This document shows positions 44,545 through 53,868 of a DNA stretch of 64,000 bases, in pieces. Numbering within the stretch: position 1 is the stretch's first letter; the number at the start of each line of letters is the position of its first letter. Source of the DNA: Nitrospirales bacterium. GTDB lineage: Bacteria; Nitrospirota; Nitrospiria; Nitrospirales; UBA8639. Made by a program: the position numbers and the translations under genes. The stretch is taken from assembly GCA_029261355.1 (NCBI GenBank), contig JAJDBM010000058.1:124001-188000 (forward strand). The letters are read 5' to 3'. The notes beneath the pieces were generated by a model. That model saw nothing but the letters and a program-made list of their open reading frames with translations. It was not told the DNA's origin and searched no databases.

Positions 44545-45360
44545 TTACCCTTCCGCATTGACCATATGCACGGTTCGTTGTGGAAAGGGGATGGAAATAC
44601 CTTCGGCATCGAAACGTTGTTTCAGGGTTTTGGTCATATCAAATTTTACTCCCCAATAATCTCCGGCGTTACACCAAACACGTATCGTTAAGTCCACTGA
44701 GTTGTCGCCAAGATTTCCAACGACCACCATTGGTGCTGGTTCTTTCATGATTCTCGAATCTGCACTCGCCACAGATGTGACCACTTGCATGGCATTATCA
44801 ATGTCATCGGCGTAATCAATGCCCATGACTAGGTCGACACGACGTGTGGCGTGATGGCTGAAATTTTTGACGATCGTTCCCCATACCTGATTATTGGGTG
44901 CTAAAATTTGCACGTTATCTGGAGTGGCTAATTCAGTCACCAATAGCGAGATGGATTTGACGGTGCCGGCAATGCCAGCCGTCTCGACAAAGTCGCCGAC
45001 TTTGAATGGGCGAAAAATGAGCAACATGACTCCTGCTGCCACATTGCTGAGGGTGCCTTGCAAGGCAAGGCCAATGGCCAAACTTGCGGCACCTAAGACG
45101 GCAATGAGACTTGTGGTTTCAATTCCAAATTGAGAGAGTACGGCCAATACGGTAATGATCAGGACAACGTAACGTGCAAAGTTGCTGAAAAATGGACGAA
45201 GCGTGTTGTCGACTTTTCCTGATTTTTCGAGCGATCGACTAACGGCTTTGGCTGTCCAGGAAGCTGCCATACGTCCCACTATGAGGATGAGGATGGCCCC
45301 AATAATTTTTAGACCATAGGTAGTCAGTATGGTGATTCCTTGTTGAACGATATCTTCCAT
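44545..45360 (-). CDS. mscS: Small-conductance mechanosensitive channel, MscS type
   Basis: The 271-residue inner-membrane protein has three membrane helices. The pore helix SLIAVLGAASLAIGLALQGTLSNVAAGVMLL has the Gly/Ala packing pattern of MscS, followed by the beta domain (FRPFKVGDFVETAGIAGTVKSI) and the cytoplasmic vestibule (NVQILAPNNQVWGTIVKNFS). The channel opens under membrane tension to release solutes in hypo-osmotic shock. The open frame goes on upstream to 45546, but ATG 45360 with AAGGAGGTT before it is clear. DUF1499, DUF3422 and this gene run leftward one after another, so they may be one transcript. Confidence 0.93.
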   Translation of the reverse strand: MEDIVQQGITILTTYGLKIIGAILILIVGRMAASWTAKAVSRSLEKSGKVDNTLRPFFSNFARYVVLIITVLAVLSQFGIETTSLIAVLGAASLAIGLALQGTLSNVAAGVMLLIFRPFKVGDFVETAGIAGTVKSISLLVTELATPDNVQILAPNNQVWGTIVKNFSHHATRRVDLVMGIDYADDIDNAMQVVTSVASADSRIMKEPAPMVVVGNLGDNSVDLTIRVWCNAGDYWGVKFDMTKTLKQRFDAEGISIPFPQRTVHMVNAEG

Positions 45361-45425
45361 GGCGTAACCTCCTTGTAAGTGCAGCAGATGACTTGCTGGG
45401 AATAAGTGAAGTGGCTTTAGTGAAT

Positions 45426-45791
45426 TTATGACTGCTTGAGGAAATGAGTGCGAATCGTTTCGACGTGTTTTCGATTGACCCCGAGATCCCAATACCCAAT
45501 ACGGGATGCTGAACGAACATGAATGAGCTTTTGCTCCTCGTCCCAAAGAAATTCTACATCGTCAGTGAAGTGAAAGAGAAACGAGGTTATCTCAATATGA
45601 AGGTACGCGTCCTGGTCTGAGACAATCTGTGTGCGTGGCTGAGTTGCAAGAATGGCGCGAAGCTTGGCTTTGGCCTCTGAGGCGGTTCCTGTATAGGAGA
45701 GTGGATCGACGTATTGTTCTGGGTTCTCACTTTGAGATGAGACGCAATTAGGTGATTCTGGGCAGGGGCGAAGTGACGGGCTTTCAGGCAT
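45426..45791 (-). CDS. DUF1499 protein
   Basis: The 121-residue soluble protein has the DUF1499 hallmark CPESPNCVSSQ near the start and the core YLHIEITSFLFHFTDDVEFLWDEEQKLIHVRSASRIGYWDLGVNRKHVE. DUF1499 proteins are of unknown function, often near membranes or in plant chloroplast homologues. It begins 9 bases after the DUF3422 gene ends, so they are probably co-transcribed, with mscS next. Confidence 0.88.
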   Translation of the reverse strand: MPESPSLRPCPESPNCVSSQSENPEQYVDPLSYTGTASEAKAKLRAILATQPRTQIVSDQDAYLHIEITSFLFHFTDDVEFLWDEEQKLIHVRSASRIGYWDLGVNRKHVETIRTHFLKQS

Positions 45792-45799
45792 AGAAAGAC

Positions 45800-47164
45800 C
45801 TAGTGGTCGTTGAAGAGTTGTTTGTTGAGAATTTTTCGTCCTATGAACACGAGTCCGAATGAAATACCCAGTGAAATAGGGACAAAAATTCCTGAGGCAA
45901 AGGTGTAACTGCCTAGAATGCCCGCTTCGTGAAGAGCTTTAAACACATAACTTCCAAGACCGCTGAGATAGTAGGCGATGACAATGACTGACAACCCTTC
46001 AACCGTATGTTGCAAGATAGCTTGGCTTTTGGTTGTTTTGTCAACACTGACTAACAATTTTAGATTTTGATCTTGAAGGGCAAGGTTTTGGTCTTGAAGT
46101 AGCAGGTCAACTTTTGTCCGAATGACCGATATGGTCCCTTGGAAATCATCTTCTAAGGCATCAATTCTGTTCATGAGTTGTTGATAGCCATCAGACACAC
46201 CGGTAATTTTATGGTGGATATATTCGGAAATGACGCGACAAAATGGGAGTGGTTGTTCCTTCAAAGCCTTGAGATTCCCCTTGACGATCGTGTCATATGG
46301 AACGGCAGCTGAGAGTTTATAGCGCATTGATTCTGCCAAACGACTCACGTTCATGAAATCTTGAGTAAGGACCGTCAACCATTGTTGAAGTTTCTCTGCT
46401 GTAGCGGTCTCGAGTTGTGTGGTGATGACATTACGTTGGTATAGGTGGCGTTGCTCAAATTGATGGACTTGGTCGACAGCAGAGCCAAAGGCTTGATAGG
46501 GGAGTAAGATAAGATGCGTATAGTTTTCAATTGCCACCAGAGTATCGGTGAGGGCTGACAGTTGGGGAATGAGGGTCTCTCGTGATTCCGAAGAAATGTA
46601 ATAACGCTCTCGGCCATGTTCGTCTGGTGTAAAATTGGCGATGACCGAAATGTCTTTTTGAAATATGAGACTGCCATAGAGGTGAGGCCCCGGCATACAT
46701 GCTTTGATTTCTTGTGGGGAGAGTTTGGTGCTTGGTGCGATGAGAATATCAAGTGAGTTGACTTCGATTCCAAGCGGTGACAAAGGAAATTGGTAATCAG
46801 GGAATGTAATGGGTCCAAATTCTAGGGTCGTGGTTTTGCCACGCGGAATATGCCAGACCTGATAGCTGTAGTATTCGGTATGCGCTTCCCATGCAATGAG
46901 GAGACGATCTCCATTTTCGGAAGTTTTGACCCCATAGCCAAATTTTTCGTGGATGTCGGTCTGTTCTTCTGGGATCTCTAAGCCATGTAAAAGATGTTGA
47001 AATTCTTTGCGGCTTTGTGGTCGTTCAAGGGGAGGGTTGGCCATTCGGTGGGCAATGTGATGAATATGCGCTGGCGCATCAATCCATTCTTCAAGGTATT
47101 TTTTTGTTGGCTCATGGACCTGTCGAAGAAATCGACGTTTAGGGGTGCTAATTTTTGGTTTCAT
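45800..47164 (-). CDS. DUF3422 membrane protein
   Basis: The 454-residue protein matches DUF3422: an N-terminal soluble part with EIPEEQTDIHEKFGYGVKT and KFGxG, a long helical middle (TATAEKLQQWLTVLTQDFMNVSRLAESMRYKLSAA), a coiled coil with the repeat LLLQDQNLALQDQNLKLL, and two C-terminal membrane helices (VEGLSVIVIAYYLSGLGSYVF and FVPISLGISFGLVFIGR). It is anchored in the inner membrane facing the cytoplasm. The function is unknown. ATG 47164 is used; a TTG at 47191 is the only longer choice. It is first of the DUF3422-DUF1499-mscS run. Confidence 0.82.
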   Translation of the reverse strand: MKPKISTPKRRFLRQVHEPTKKYLEEWIDAPAHIHHIAHRMANPPLERPQSRKEFQHLLHGLEIPEEQTDIHEKFGYGVKTSENGDRLLIAWEAHTEYYSYQVWHIPRGKTTTLEFGPITFPDYQFPLSPLGIEVNSLDILIAPSTKLSPQEIKACMPGPHLYGSLIFQKDISVIANFTPDEHGRERYYISSESRETLIPQLSALTDTLVAIENYTHLILLPYQAFGSAVDQVHQFEQRHLYQRNVITTQLETATAEKLQQWLTVLTQDFMNVSRLAESMRYKLSAAVPYDTIVKGNLKALKEQPLPFCRVISEYIHHKITGVSDGYQQLMNRIDALEDDFQGTISVIRTKVDLLLQDQNLALQDQNLKLLVSVDKTTKSQAILQHTVEGLSVIVIAYYLSGLGSYVFKALHEAGILGSYTFASGIFVPISLGISFGLVFIGRKILNKQLFNDH

Positions 47165-47315
47165 ACGTGCTGGGGCGCGAGAGAATAACAATTGTCTCGA
47201 ATGCGTATGGGGTCTGCTATGTTTCTAACCCAAGTTTTCATGATGTGCAAGCCTCTGCATGAAATAATTTCTTTTTGACAAGGTTGTTTTGTCGTGAGAA
47301 GAAACATGGTGTGAC

Positions 47316-48329
47316 TTAGCTATTATGATTATTGTGTGAGCCTACAGTTGTTGGACTCTGTCCGCTTTTTACAAATTCGACAATCCGATTTTCCACCCAA
47401 AAATTATCTTCATGCGGCTGGGACTCTTGATAGAAGCCACAATGTCCTCCCGTTTGGGGGGCAATGAGTTGAATATATGGATTCGTAGAGATGGCTTCGA
47501 TCTGAAACGTGTGATAGGGAATAAAGGGATCATCTTGGGAGGTCACTATGCACGTGGGAATGCGAATGTGATGTAAGACATGGCGAGAGCCGCATTGTTC
47601 ATAGTAGTCTGCTGCATCTTTATATCCATCGTCTGGTGCTGTATAGATGTCATCAAATTGCGACATAGTTTTGATTTTGGAAAGCTGTGTCAGGTCCCAT
47701 CGATTAGGGAAGTATTGGGATTTTCGTCGCAACCGTGCTTTGAGTCGTGGGAGGAAATATTGGTGATAAATGAAATTCCTTGGTTGTTGAAGCGCTTCAA
47801 CACAAGCAGCCGGATGAATATTAGGGCACACAGCCACGATACCCTGTAAACTGGTGAGCGTTTCGCTCGCTTCCCCGGCCAGCTTTAGCACGAGATTGCC
47901 TCCCATTGAAAACCCGGCGAGCCATATATGGCGCAGGCCGTCACGATTCGTCAGTTCGGTAATAACGGCCTGAAGGTCCCTACTCATTCCTGTATTGTAG
48001 AGTGTTGGGGTAAGGTGTTCAGTTCCACCACAATTTCGTTGATTTAATCTGACAACGTTGATGCCTGCCTGCCAGGCTTTTTGAGTGATTCCCATCATAT
48101 AATGCGAATCGGTGCAGCCTTCTAGGCCATGAATGATTAGTAGGGTTGGGTGATTTTTGGTAGAGGGGTGCCAATGGCATTTAGCTGAAATGTGAGAATG
48201 GGGTTCGACTTGAAAGAGTCGCTCCTCGACAGGCACATTTTGTAGTAGGGTGGGTCGGTAAAGCCAGCGCGGGAGGAGTGTCATTCGGTGAGGCCCCCCC
48301 AAAAGGGGATGAGGACTAAAAGGAAGCAT
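47316..48329 (-). CDS. Alpha/beta hydrolase, YheT/UPF0017-like
   Basis: The fold is complete: TLLIIHGLEGCTDSHYM (oxyanion region), the nucleophile elbow GFSMGGN, the acid in VTSQDDPFIP and the His in PQTGGHCGFYQ. NQRNCGGTEHLTPTLYNTG is typical of the YheT/EMB8 group. Members hydrolyse esters, including lipids; the substrate is unknown. ATG 48329 or ATG 48284 could start it; neither has a good SD. It stands alone, 150 bases upstream of DUF3422, leftward. Confidence 0.87.
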   Translation of the reverse strand: MLPFSPHPLLGGPHRMTLLPRWLYRPTLLQNVPVEERLFQVEPHSHISAKCHWHPSTKNHPTLLIIHGLEGCTDSHYMMGITQKAWQAGINVVRLNQRNCGGTEHLTPTLYNTGMSRDLQAVITELTNRDGLRHIWLAGFSMGGNLVLKLAGEASETLTSLQGIVAVCPNIHPAACVEALQQPRNFIYHQYFLPRLKARLRRKSQYFPNRWDLTQLSKIKTMSQFDDIYTAPDDGYKDAADYYEQCGSRHVLHHIRIPTCIVTSQDDPFIPYHTFQIEAISTNPYIQLIAPQTGGHCGFYQESQPHEDNFWVENRIVEFVKSGQSPTTVGSHNNHNS

Positions 48330-48852
48330 GAGATATTATTCTAAGCATGGGATGAAAGAGTGATACATACCGAGGTGATCGTCGTATATTTCATCAGTTC
48401 ATCGTGACAAGGTTTTCCTTGAGAGTATAGCGTGATTATGGGGAATTGTTTCTAGGGAAAAATTCCAAGTACGAGATATGGTGGTTCCTGAAATAAAGAC
48501 ACAATGCCTAAATACTGTGCAGTCTGTCATTCTCACGCAGTAGAAGAGGGCGAAGTGACTCCTATAACGTGTCCATTCACAACATTGTCCACAGAATCTG
48601 TGGGAGACTTCTGCCAAACAGTCTTACTACTCATTGAGTGGCCTAGCATAGGTTTTTCGATGAGTGAGTCCTATTGGTGTTCATACTCCATTGCGGTTTT
48701 ACTGTGATCCAAGTGCGTCAATAGGTTTGGGCCCTGGTTCGTTACTGAAGTGGGGCTACTCCTAGGTGATTTGAGGTTTGTCAATCATATATGGTAACGG
48801 ACAATATTCAGAATTTTTATTAACTATTTTTTCATCGTTACCCTGGGGCATT
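48330..48852. other. Intergenic region between divergent genes
   Basis: About 520 bases between the leftward hydrolase gene and the rightward cytochrome gene. Short opposing frames exist at 48399-48617 (minus) and 48504-48707 (plus), but they have odd composition and no SD. The cytochrome frame could extend to 48778. No hairpin with a tail was found. Confidence 0.4.
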
Positions 48853-49398
48853 ATGTCTGAAGAGAAATCGGATTCGTCTATTGACCGTGAGACGGGATTA
48901 ATTTTATTGGTGGTGTGTGGTGGGCTCTTCATCACATTATTAGTGACATTTTTTTCTGGTAACTCTAACTCTATCGCGCCCGGACCACGTGCGGCTGATT
49001 TCAAAGGAAGCCAGAGACCGAAATCCACAGGTGTTGCCAACCCCAAGGTCTCGCTGGCGAATGTTCCCTTAGCGACGGGGGATGAGCCGATTCAAAAACT
49101 TTTTATTCAATCAGGCTGTGCAGCATGTCACACGATTCCAGGAATTCTTGCTGCGAATGGGCGAGAAGGTCCTCGTCTTATTCTAGGAGTCGATGGCCCC
49201 AAGCGTCTGGAAGATCCGAATTATCATGGTACAGCCACGACGGTTCGTGAGTATATCATGGAGTCGATTCTTACTCCTGGAGCCTATGTCGTTGAAGGAT
49301 ATCCTGACCGTGTGATGCCACGTTGGTATGGTAAAAGGTTGAGTGCGGCAGCCCTTGATAAAATCATCGCCTATCTAGAGCGAGTCACTGATTCGTGA
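48853..49398 (+). CDS. Membrane-anchored monohaem cytochrome c
   Basis: One N-terminal membrane helix (GLILLVVCGGLFITLLVTFF) is followed by a periplasmic domain with the haem site CAACH (Cys-Ala-Ala-Cys-His) and a Met axial ligand candidate in DRVMPRWYGKRLS. It is about 181 residues, a class I cytochrome c with a linker of about 60 residues after the anchor. It would pass electrons between quinol-oxidising complexes and a terminal oxidase, or to a periplasmic dehydrogenase. ATG 48853 is chosen since the frame above it has no domain. It stands alone. Confidence 0.85.
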   Translation: MSEEKSDSSIDRETGLILLVVCGGLFITLLVTFFSGNSNSIAPGPRAADFKGSQRPKSTGVANPKVSLANVPLATGDEPIQKLFIQSGCAACHTIPGILAANGREGPRLILGVDGPKRLEDPNYHGTATTVREYIMESILTPGAYVVEGYPDRVMPRWYGKRLSAAALDKIIAYLERVTDS

Positions 49399-49666
49399 AG
49401 GCTGAGTTTTCCTTGTCGTTCGACCTCCTTTTGCTTTGAACGTTCACTATGTCACTTTTTAGGGGCCAGAGACTCTTTCAGCATATAACTTATCAATATG
49501 GTTTATGGTTTTGATGAACGAGTGAACGATACTCGGTTGAGGGAAATGCCTTGTAGGGATTAGGTAAATGTGGTCTGAGGTGTAGGGGGACAAGACGAGG
49601 TTGGCCTTATCTCAGTTTTTTAAGAAGTTGCTGCTGGGACATGGTGTGAGCATTCTCTAGAGTCTC

Positions 49667-50461
49667 TTACTGAGGCAGAAAATAGAAATGATTGGTTGGA
49701 CCGTTTCCATGGCCGATAGCAAGGCTGTGGCGAATGGCCGCGGTGATATATCGTTTTGAAGCCTCGATGGCGTCAGGAAGTGCCATGCCTTTCGCAAGGT
49801 TGGCTGCGATGGCTGAGGCATAGGTGCACCCTGTTCCATGAGTATGAGTGGTTTCGATGAACTCCCCAGGATACATTCTGAAAAATCGTCCATCGTAGAA
49901 TAAATCCATCGCTGGCTTTTCAAGTAAATGCCCACCTTTGATTAAGACATGTCGACATCCAAGAGTTTGAATGATTTTTGCGGCCTGTCTTGCTTCTGTC
50001 AGATTGTGAATTTTCATGTCCGCTAATATTTCAGCTTCATGAATATTAGGGGTTAAGAGTAGCGCTTTGGGAATAAGGTGCGTTTTTAAAACCTGAATGG
50101 CCTCTGTCTGCAAAAGAGGATACCCGCTTTTTGAGACCATGACGGGATCGACGATCAGGTTTGTGACTTGATAATGCGTGAGTTTTTTGTAGACCGTTTC
50201 AATAATGTCGATAGTCGAGAGCATGCCTGTTTTGACTACGGCCACGTCGAAATCTGAAAATATCGCATCGAGCTGGGCTTCAATAATTGAAGAGGGAAGG
50301 TCATGAACCGCGGTGACTTCTTTTGTATTTTGTGCCGTAATTGATGTCAGTACGCTCATGCCGTAGACACCATGAGCTGATATCGCTTTGAGATCTGCTT
50401 GAATCCCAGCGCCTCCGCCGGAATCTGAACCTGCGATGGTTAATACTTGCTTGATACTCAT
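49667..50461 (-). CDS. thiD: Hydroxymethylpyrimidine/phosphomethylpyrimidine kinase
   Basis: ThiD phosphorylates HMP and HMP-P in thiamine synthesis. The ribokinase-type fold is visible: TIAGSDSGGGAGIQADLKAISAHGVYGMSV at the start, VVKTGMLST, VDPVMVSKSGYPLL, LTPNIHEAEIL, HVLIKGGH and the ATP-site block HTHGTGCTYASAIAANLAKG. At 264 residues it is the usual length. It stands alone; no other thi gene is in the window. A short secreted protein gene is just upstream. Confidence 0.94.
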   Translation of the reverse strand: MSIKQVLTIAGSDSGGGAGIQADLKAISAHGVYGMSVLTSITAQNTKEVTAVHDLPSSIIEAQLDAIFSDFDVAVVKTGMLSTIDIIETVYKKLTHYQVTNLIVDPVMVSKSGYPLLQTEAIQVLKTHLIPKALLLTPNIHEAEILADMKIHNLTEARQAAKIIQTLGCRHVLIKGGHLLEKPAMDLFYDGRFFRMYPGEFIETTHTHGTGCTYASAIAANLAKGMALPDAIEASKRYITAAIRHSLAIGHGNGPTNHFYFLPQ

Positions 50462-50506
50462 GACAGTCTGTGCCTTTGTGTATGATGGGAATATGACCTG
50501 GGAGGA

Positions 50507-50839
50507 CTATTGAACCTCAATTTCGATGGTATCAGAAGCTGTTAGCACATCGTGGTCATGATTAGCCACTTTTACGGTTATGTGGTGTTTGCCTTTGGGT
50601 AGTCCATGAAATGTTCCTTTGAACTCTTTTTGATATTTCCCGTCAACATAGGTATGAACATGATCACCCTGTGTCCCTTTGCTTAATTCGTAGGTGAGCT
50701 CAAATGTATTGCTGACGATGTCGCCATTATGTGGGGAGGTGATCGTGACCGTTGATCCATCATCTGTCGCAAGAGCAGGGGAGGTCAAACTGATAAAGCC
50801 AAGCAACATGAGGAGCACAATGTTTCGGAGAATGTTCAT
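50507..50839 (-). CDS. Small exported protein with Ig-like core
   Basis: The 110-residue protein has a signal peptide (MNILRNIVLLMLLGFISLTSPALA) and a beta-sandwich-like core: VTITSPHNGDIVSNTFELTYEL, HVHTYVDGKYQKEFKGTFHGLPKGKHHITVKV. The HVHTYVDG segment and 'SPxNG' start resemble DUF4399-type and related periplasmic domains, but the match is loose. No Cys is present. It lies 45 bases upstream of thiD on the same strand and is divergent from the MFS gene. The function is unknown. Confidence 0.7.
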   Translation of the reverse strand: MNILRNIVLLMLLGFISLTSPALATDDGSTVTITSPHNGDIVSNTFELTYELSKGTQGDHVHTYVDGKYQKEFKGTFHGLPKGKHHITVKVANHDHDVLTASDTIEIEVQ

Positions 50840-50962
50840 GCTGAATTTCCTTTGTGAAGTTGAGAACAGGCACGGAATTGCTTGTAAGATGTTCTGTCTG
50901 TTTTGTGATTGAAGGTAGCGGATATTTCCTGGGCTTGTAAAGACGAAAATTTCTCGATAACC

Positions 50963-52294
50963 ATGTCATTTCTTTTATACCGAGTATCCTATCGTTGGAT
51001 CATCTTGTTCTGTTGTGTGCTGGCCTATGCCGTATCGTTTCTCGTGCGATGGAGTTATACGGGATTAGCCCCCTATATCAGTGAGGACTTAGGTCTTGAT
51101 AAAGGTGCGTTGGGGTTGTTGGGAGCCGCATTTTTTTATCCTTATGCATTGGCACAGATTCCTTGGGGCTGGCTCACGGATCGTATTGGAGGACGCTTGG
51201 TCATCGCCTGCGGGGTGCTTCTTTCGGCGATTGGGTTGGCTTGTTTTGCGACGGCCGTCAGTTTGTGGGAGGCCATGGCCTGGCGGATGGTCTTAGGACT
51301 TGTTGCAGCGACGGCGTTTGTGCCGATTGCGAGTCTTCTTGCTCAGTGGTTTTCTGCTCAAGAGCGAGGGTTGGCCAATGGAGTGTATTATGGTCTTGGC
51401 GGAGGGGTGGGTCAGGGTACAGCCTTCTTTCTGATGCCATTCTTAACAGTCTATGTCTTAAATGACTCTGTATTTCCAATTTCTGGGTGGCGAGGTGCCT
51501 TGGTTGTAGTCGCCCTGATTCTTGGGATTTTGGGAGTCATTTGTCTCTTGTTTCTTCGGTCATATCCATCAGGACTCAACAGTAGCCTCTCTCTTGGTGC
51601 CGTTCAGCCTATTTTGCGTATCAATCAACCTGAAAAAGAGAGCGTTTCATCTTTTCAAGCTTTTTATGATCCAACCTTCTGGCTTCTTGGCGCCTTGTTC
51701 TCGGCTAGTCTGATTGCCCTGCGACTGGTTCCAGCCTGGATTAGTCTGTATGCCAGTGATATTTTTTTTGTGGGGTGGAATTATGGGCGTGATGCAGCCG
51801 TTGTCGCAGGTGGAGTTATTGGCGTTCTCTATACCATCGGTCATATATTCGGAAGCCCGCTGTTGGGGAAACTCTCGGATTGGCTGTTGCATATCGGTGT
51901 ACAACGGCTTTTTCTCCCAATTGTTTGCCTTGGAATTGGAGCGCTTCTCATGACAGTATTTCTTACTGTTATTCCTCCTCCGTGGCTATTGGGAGCCGTG
52001 GCTTTGCTCCTTGGGATTGTGCTGCATGCGTTTCCAATTATGAATGCCGTGGTGGCAGAAAAATGGGGAGTCACCTTCACTGGTCAATCCTTGGGAGGAA
52101 TTAATATGATTGGGCAAATTGTTGGGGCTTTTGTTTTATCGGTGAGTGGCTATATAGGAATGGCATTTTCCTCGGGTGCAGCTGATCCATTAAGTGAGTA
52201 TCAAGGAATTTGGTATGGAGTGATGGTGTGTGGATTCTGTGGAGTGCTGTGTGGGTGGATGGCTTGCAGTCGGCTGTCCTTGTCATCGAAGTGA
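50963..52294 (+). CDS. MFS transporter
   Basis: The 443-residue inner-membrane protein has 12 hydrophobic segments and MFS motif A (GWLTDRIGGRLVI, residues about 69-81), with the second-half copy GKLSDWLLHIGVQRL. YPYALAQIPWGWLTDR and the overall form suit the anion/organic acid or NarK-like branches, but the substrate cannot be named. ATG 50963 is preferred to the longer frame because it starts at the first helix. It is divergent from the small exported protein and thiD genes. Confidence 0.88.
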   Translation: MSFLLYRVSYRWIILFCCVLAYAVSFLVRWSYTGLAPYISEDLGLDKGALGLLGAAFFYPYALAQIPWGWLTDRIGGRLVIACGVLLSAIGLACFATAVSLWEAMAWRMVLGLVAATAFVPIASLLAQWFSAQERGLANGVYYGLGGGVGQGTAFFLMPFLTVYVLNDSVFPISGWRGALVVVALILGILGVICLLFLRSYPSGLNSSLSLGAVQPILRINQPEKESVSSFQAFYDPTFWLLGALFSASLIALRLVPAWISLYASDIFFVGWNYGRDAAVVAGGVIGVLYTIGHIFGSPLLGKLSDWLLHIGVQRLFLPIVCLGIGALLMTVFLTVIPPPWLLGAVALLLGIVLHAFPIMNAVVAEKWGVTFTGQSLGGINMIGQIVGAFVLSVSGYIGMAFSSGAADPLSEYQGIWYGVMVCGFCGVLCGWMACSRLSLSSK

Positions 52295-52395
52295 CTACAG
52301 GCAAGAACGATTAATGTGGGAACTTATCCAAAGAGAGTATGTTTCACTTGCTATATTCCTGAGATATTGAGGGCAATGAAAGGGACGTGCTTGAC

Positions 52396-52875
52396 CTAAA
52401 TAAGCTTGCCAATAGCGTCAGAGAGATTCTCAAAACCGCAGGGTTTTTGGAGAATTGTGCTGATTCCAATTTTGTCAGCTCGGGATTGAAGAGCCAAATT
52501 CAAATATCCTGTTACTATGATGGCTGGAATACGATGGTGAGGTTGTTGAGAATAATACTTCTCTAGCAATGAAATGCCATCTAGTAGTGGCATCTGATTA
52601 TCAGTAATGATCAGGGAGAAATTGTGTTTGCTCAGCTCTTCCAATGCACGACCTCCATTAATAGCTTCGGTGCAGGCATACCCTTGGAATTCAAGGAAAA
52701 GGCGAACGCACCGACGCACAGCAGTATCATCGTCAACGAGCAGGATATGGTGTGTCGGTTCTTTTGTTAGAGGCAGAGCCTCTTGATTTGAAGGAGAATC
52801 TAAGCGAGTGTAATCAGGGTGCGATACCCATTCCCTCTGTCTTTCCCTTAAAAGTGGCATATGGTTGTGTCGCAC
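52396..52875 (-). CDS. Single-domain response regulator
   Basis: The 159-residue protein is a receiver domain with a 40-residue N-terminal extension: acidic triad DDD (48-50), phospho-acceptor Asp92 in IITDNQMP, Thr in IIVTGY and Lys in QKPCGFE. It has no output domain, so it would relay signals by protein contact. No histidine kinase is adjacent. The Cys in QKPCG after the Lys is unusual. A GC-rich inverted repeat follows between it and the next gene. Confidence 0.86.
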   Translation of the reverse strand: MRHNHMPLLRERQREWVSHPDYTRLDSPSNQEALPLTKEPTHHILLVDDDTAVRRCVRLFLEFQGYACTEAINGGRALEELSKHNFSLIITDNQMPLLDGISLLEKYYSQQPHHRIPAIIVTGYLNLALQSRADKIGISTILQKPCGFENLSDAIGKLI

Positions 52876-52943
52876 GATTTAGAAGAGCGAGGAAGGTTCC
52901 TCCATGCTTTCTCTGATGTAACTAGGATTCAGACTTGTTTGGC

Positions 52944-53037
52944 GGCGGAGGGACTAATGAGAAGGTGGCTGAGAGGAGTCCAGGTCCTCGGTGCGGCTCG
53001 GATCCCGGTGTCCCCATAGAGAATTAGTCCCTCCGCC
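52944..53037. repeat. GC-rich 15-bp inverted repeat around a 64-base spacer
   Basis: Arms 52944-52958 (GGCGGAGGGACTAAT) and 53023-53037 (ATTAGTCCCTCCGCC) are perfect complements. The 64-base spacer is much more GC-rich than its surroundings and has its own small inverted repeat (GAGGA / TCCTC). The right arm overlaps the last codons and stop of the gene at 53024-53266. No direct repeat flanks it. It may be a MITE-like insertion, a structured RNA, or a long terminator stem for the leftward gene. Confidence 0.6.
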
Positions 53038-53266
53038 ATTCTGCGTAAATCGTGCCAGTCGCTTCATTATGAAATTGTGAAGTGACTGGTAGCATTATTA
53101 TAAGAGAAGGTTCAGCTAAGGTTTCGACTGTAGCAGGTTTAATCAGTTGATCAGGTTCTGTGCCGGTGTGTTTCGTCAGCCCAAATCCAGAATGGGGCGC
53201 CAATAAAATTCCAGCCAGCAATATCAGCGAGAAAAAGATCCTGGGTCTTGTTCTTGTATGTTTCAT
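53024..53266 (-). CDS. Small secreted protein of unknown function
   Basis: The 80-residue protein has a signal peptide (FFSLILLAGILLAPHSGFG) and a short mature part with LAEPSLIIMLPVTSQFHNEATG. An excellent SD (GGAGGAGG, 53273-53280) lies six bases before the ATG, so it is probably real. I do not recognise the mature sequence. Its last codons and stop are inside the GC-rich inverted repeat, which may mean that the repeat inserted there or is its terminator. Confidence 0.68.
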   Translation of the reverse strand: MKHTRTRPRIFFSLILLAGILLAPHSGFGLTKHTGTEPDQLIKPATVETLAEPSLIIMLPVTSQFHNEATGTIYAEWRRD

Positions 53267-53868
53267 GGGAAACCTCCTCCGTGAGGCTGCTAAAACTTAC
53301 ATCGTTAACACAGGCATAATCATGAAGCAAATGCCATTCCTGTTAGGTGTTTTTCAATTATTGTCATTACTTACAATGCTTTGCGTCTGAGCCGTACTTA
53401 GGAAATCAGTTATATATTTTATATGAGTGAATGGTTCTGCCTTCACCATTTATGAGTAATCGGCCATGTGTCATGAGTGATGAGTGTTATTGTGAGGTTT
53501 TTCACTCGCTGTAGGGTTGAGAATACAGCAAAGGGAGTTCAGGGATATGCATGTACGATCTTAACCTTTTTGAGGGTACCTCTCGCGATTGCGGCATCAC
53601 TCTCGTGCTTAATTCCTCATGTATGCGCCGATACTTTGTGTTCTAGGCTTGCTCTCATGAAACAATTCTGATTGTCTATACGTATTGAATTTTATTTGCT
53701 TTACCTTCACAACGCGCTTTTTTTTAATGTCATGGTGAGAGGAAACGCTAGTCGATAAACCACTGATTTTAATTGGAGGACGTACAACCTGGTTGTTCAA
53801 GTCTTTGGTGTGAGTATGTGGCTATTGCGGTAGATGATGCGTAGAAAGTTGTTGATTGTTATGCTGAT
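53267..53868. other. Gene-poor region
   Basis: About 600 bases. A plus frame of 64 codons at 53477-53671 has no SD and no recognisable content. No hairpin with T-run or repeat was seen. The decayed VOC reading begins at its right edge. Confidence 0.4.

Noticed and set aside
46070-46110. Tandem repeat in DNA
   Set aside because: It encodes the LQDQNLALQDQNLK coiled-coil duplication in DUF3422 and needs no separate explanation.
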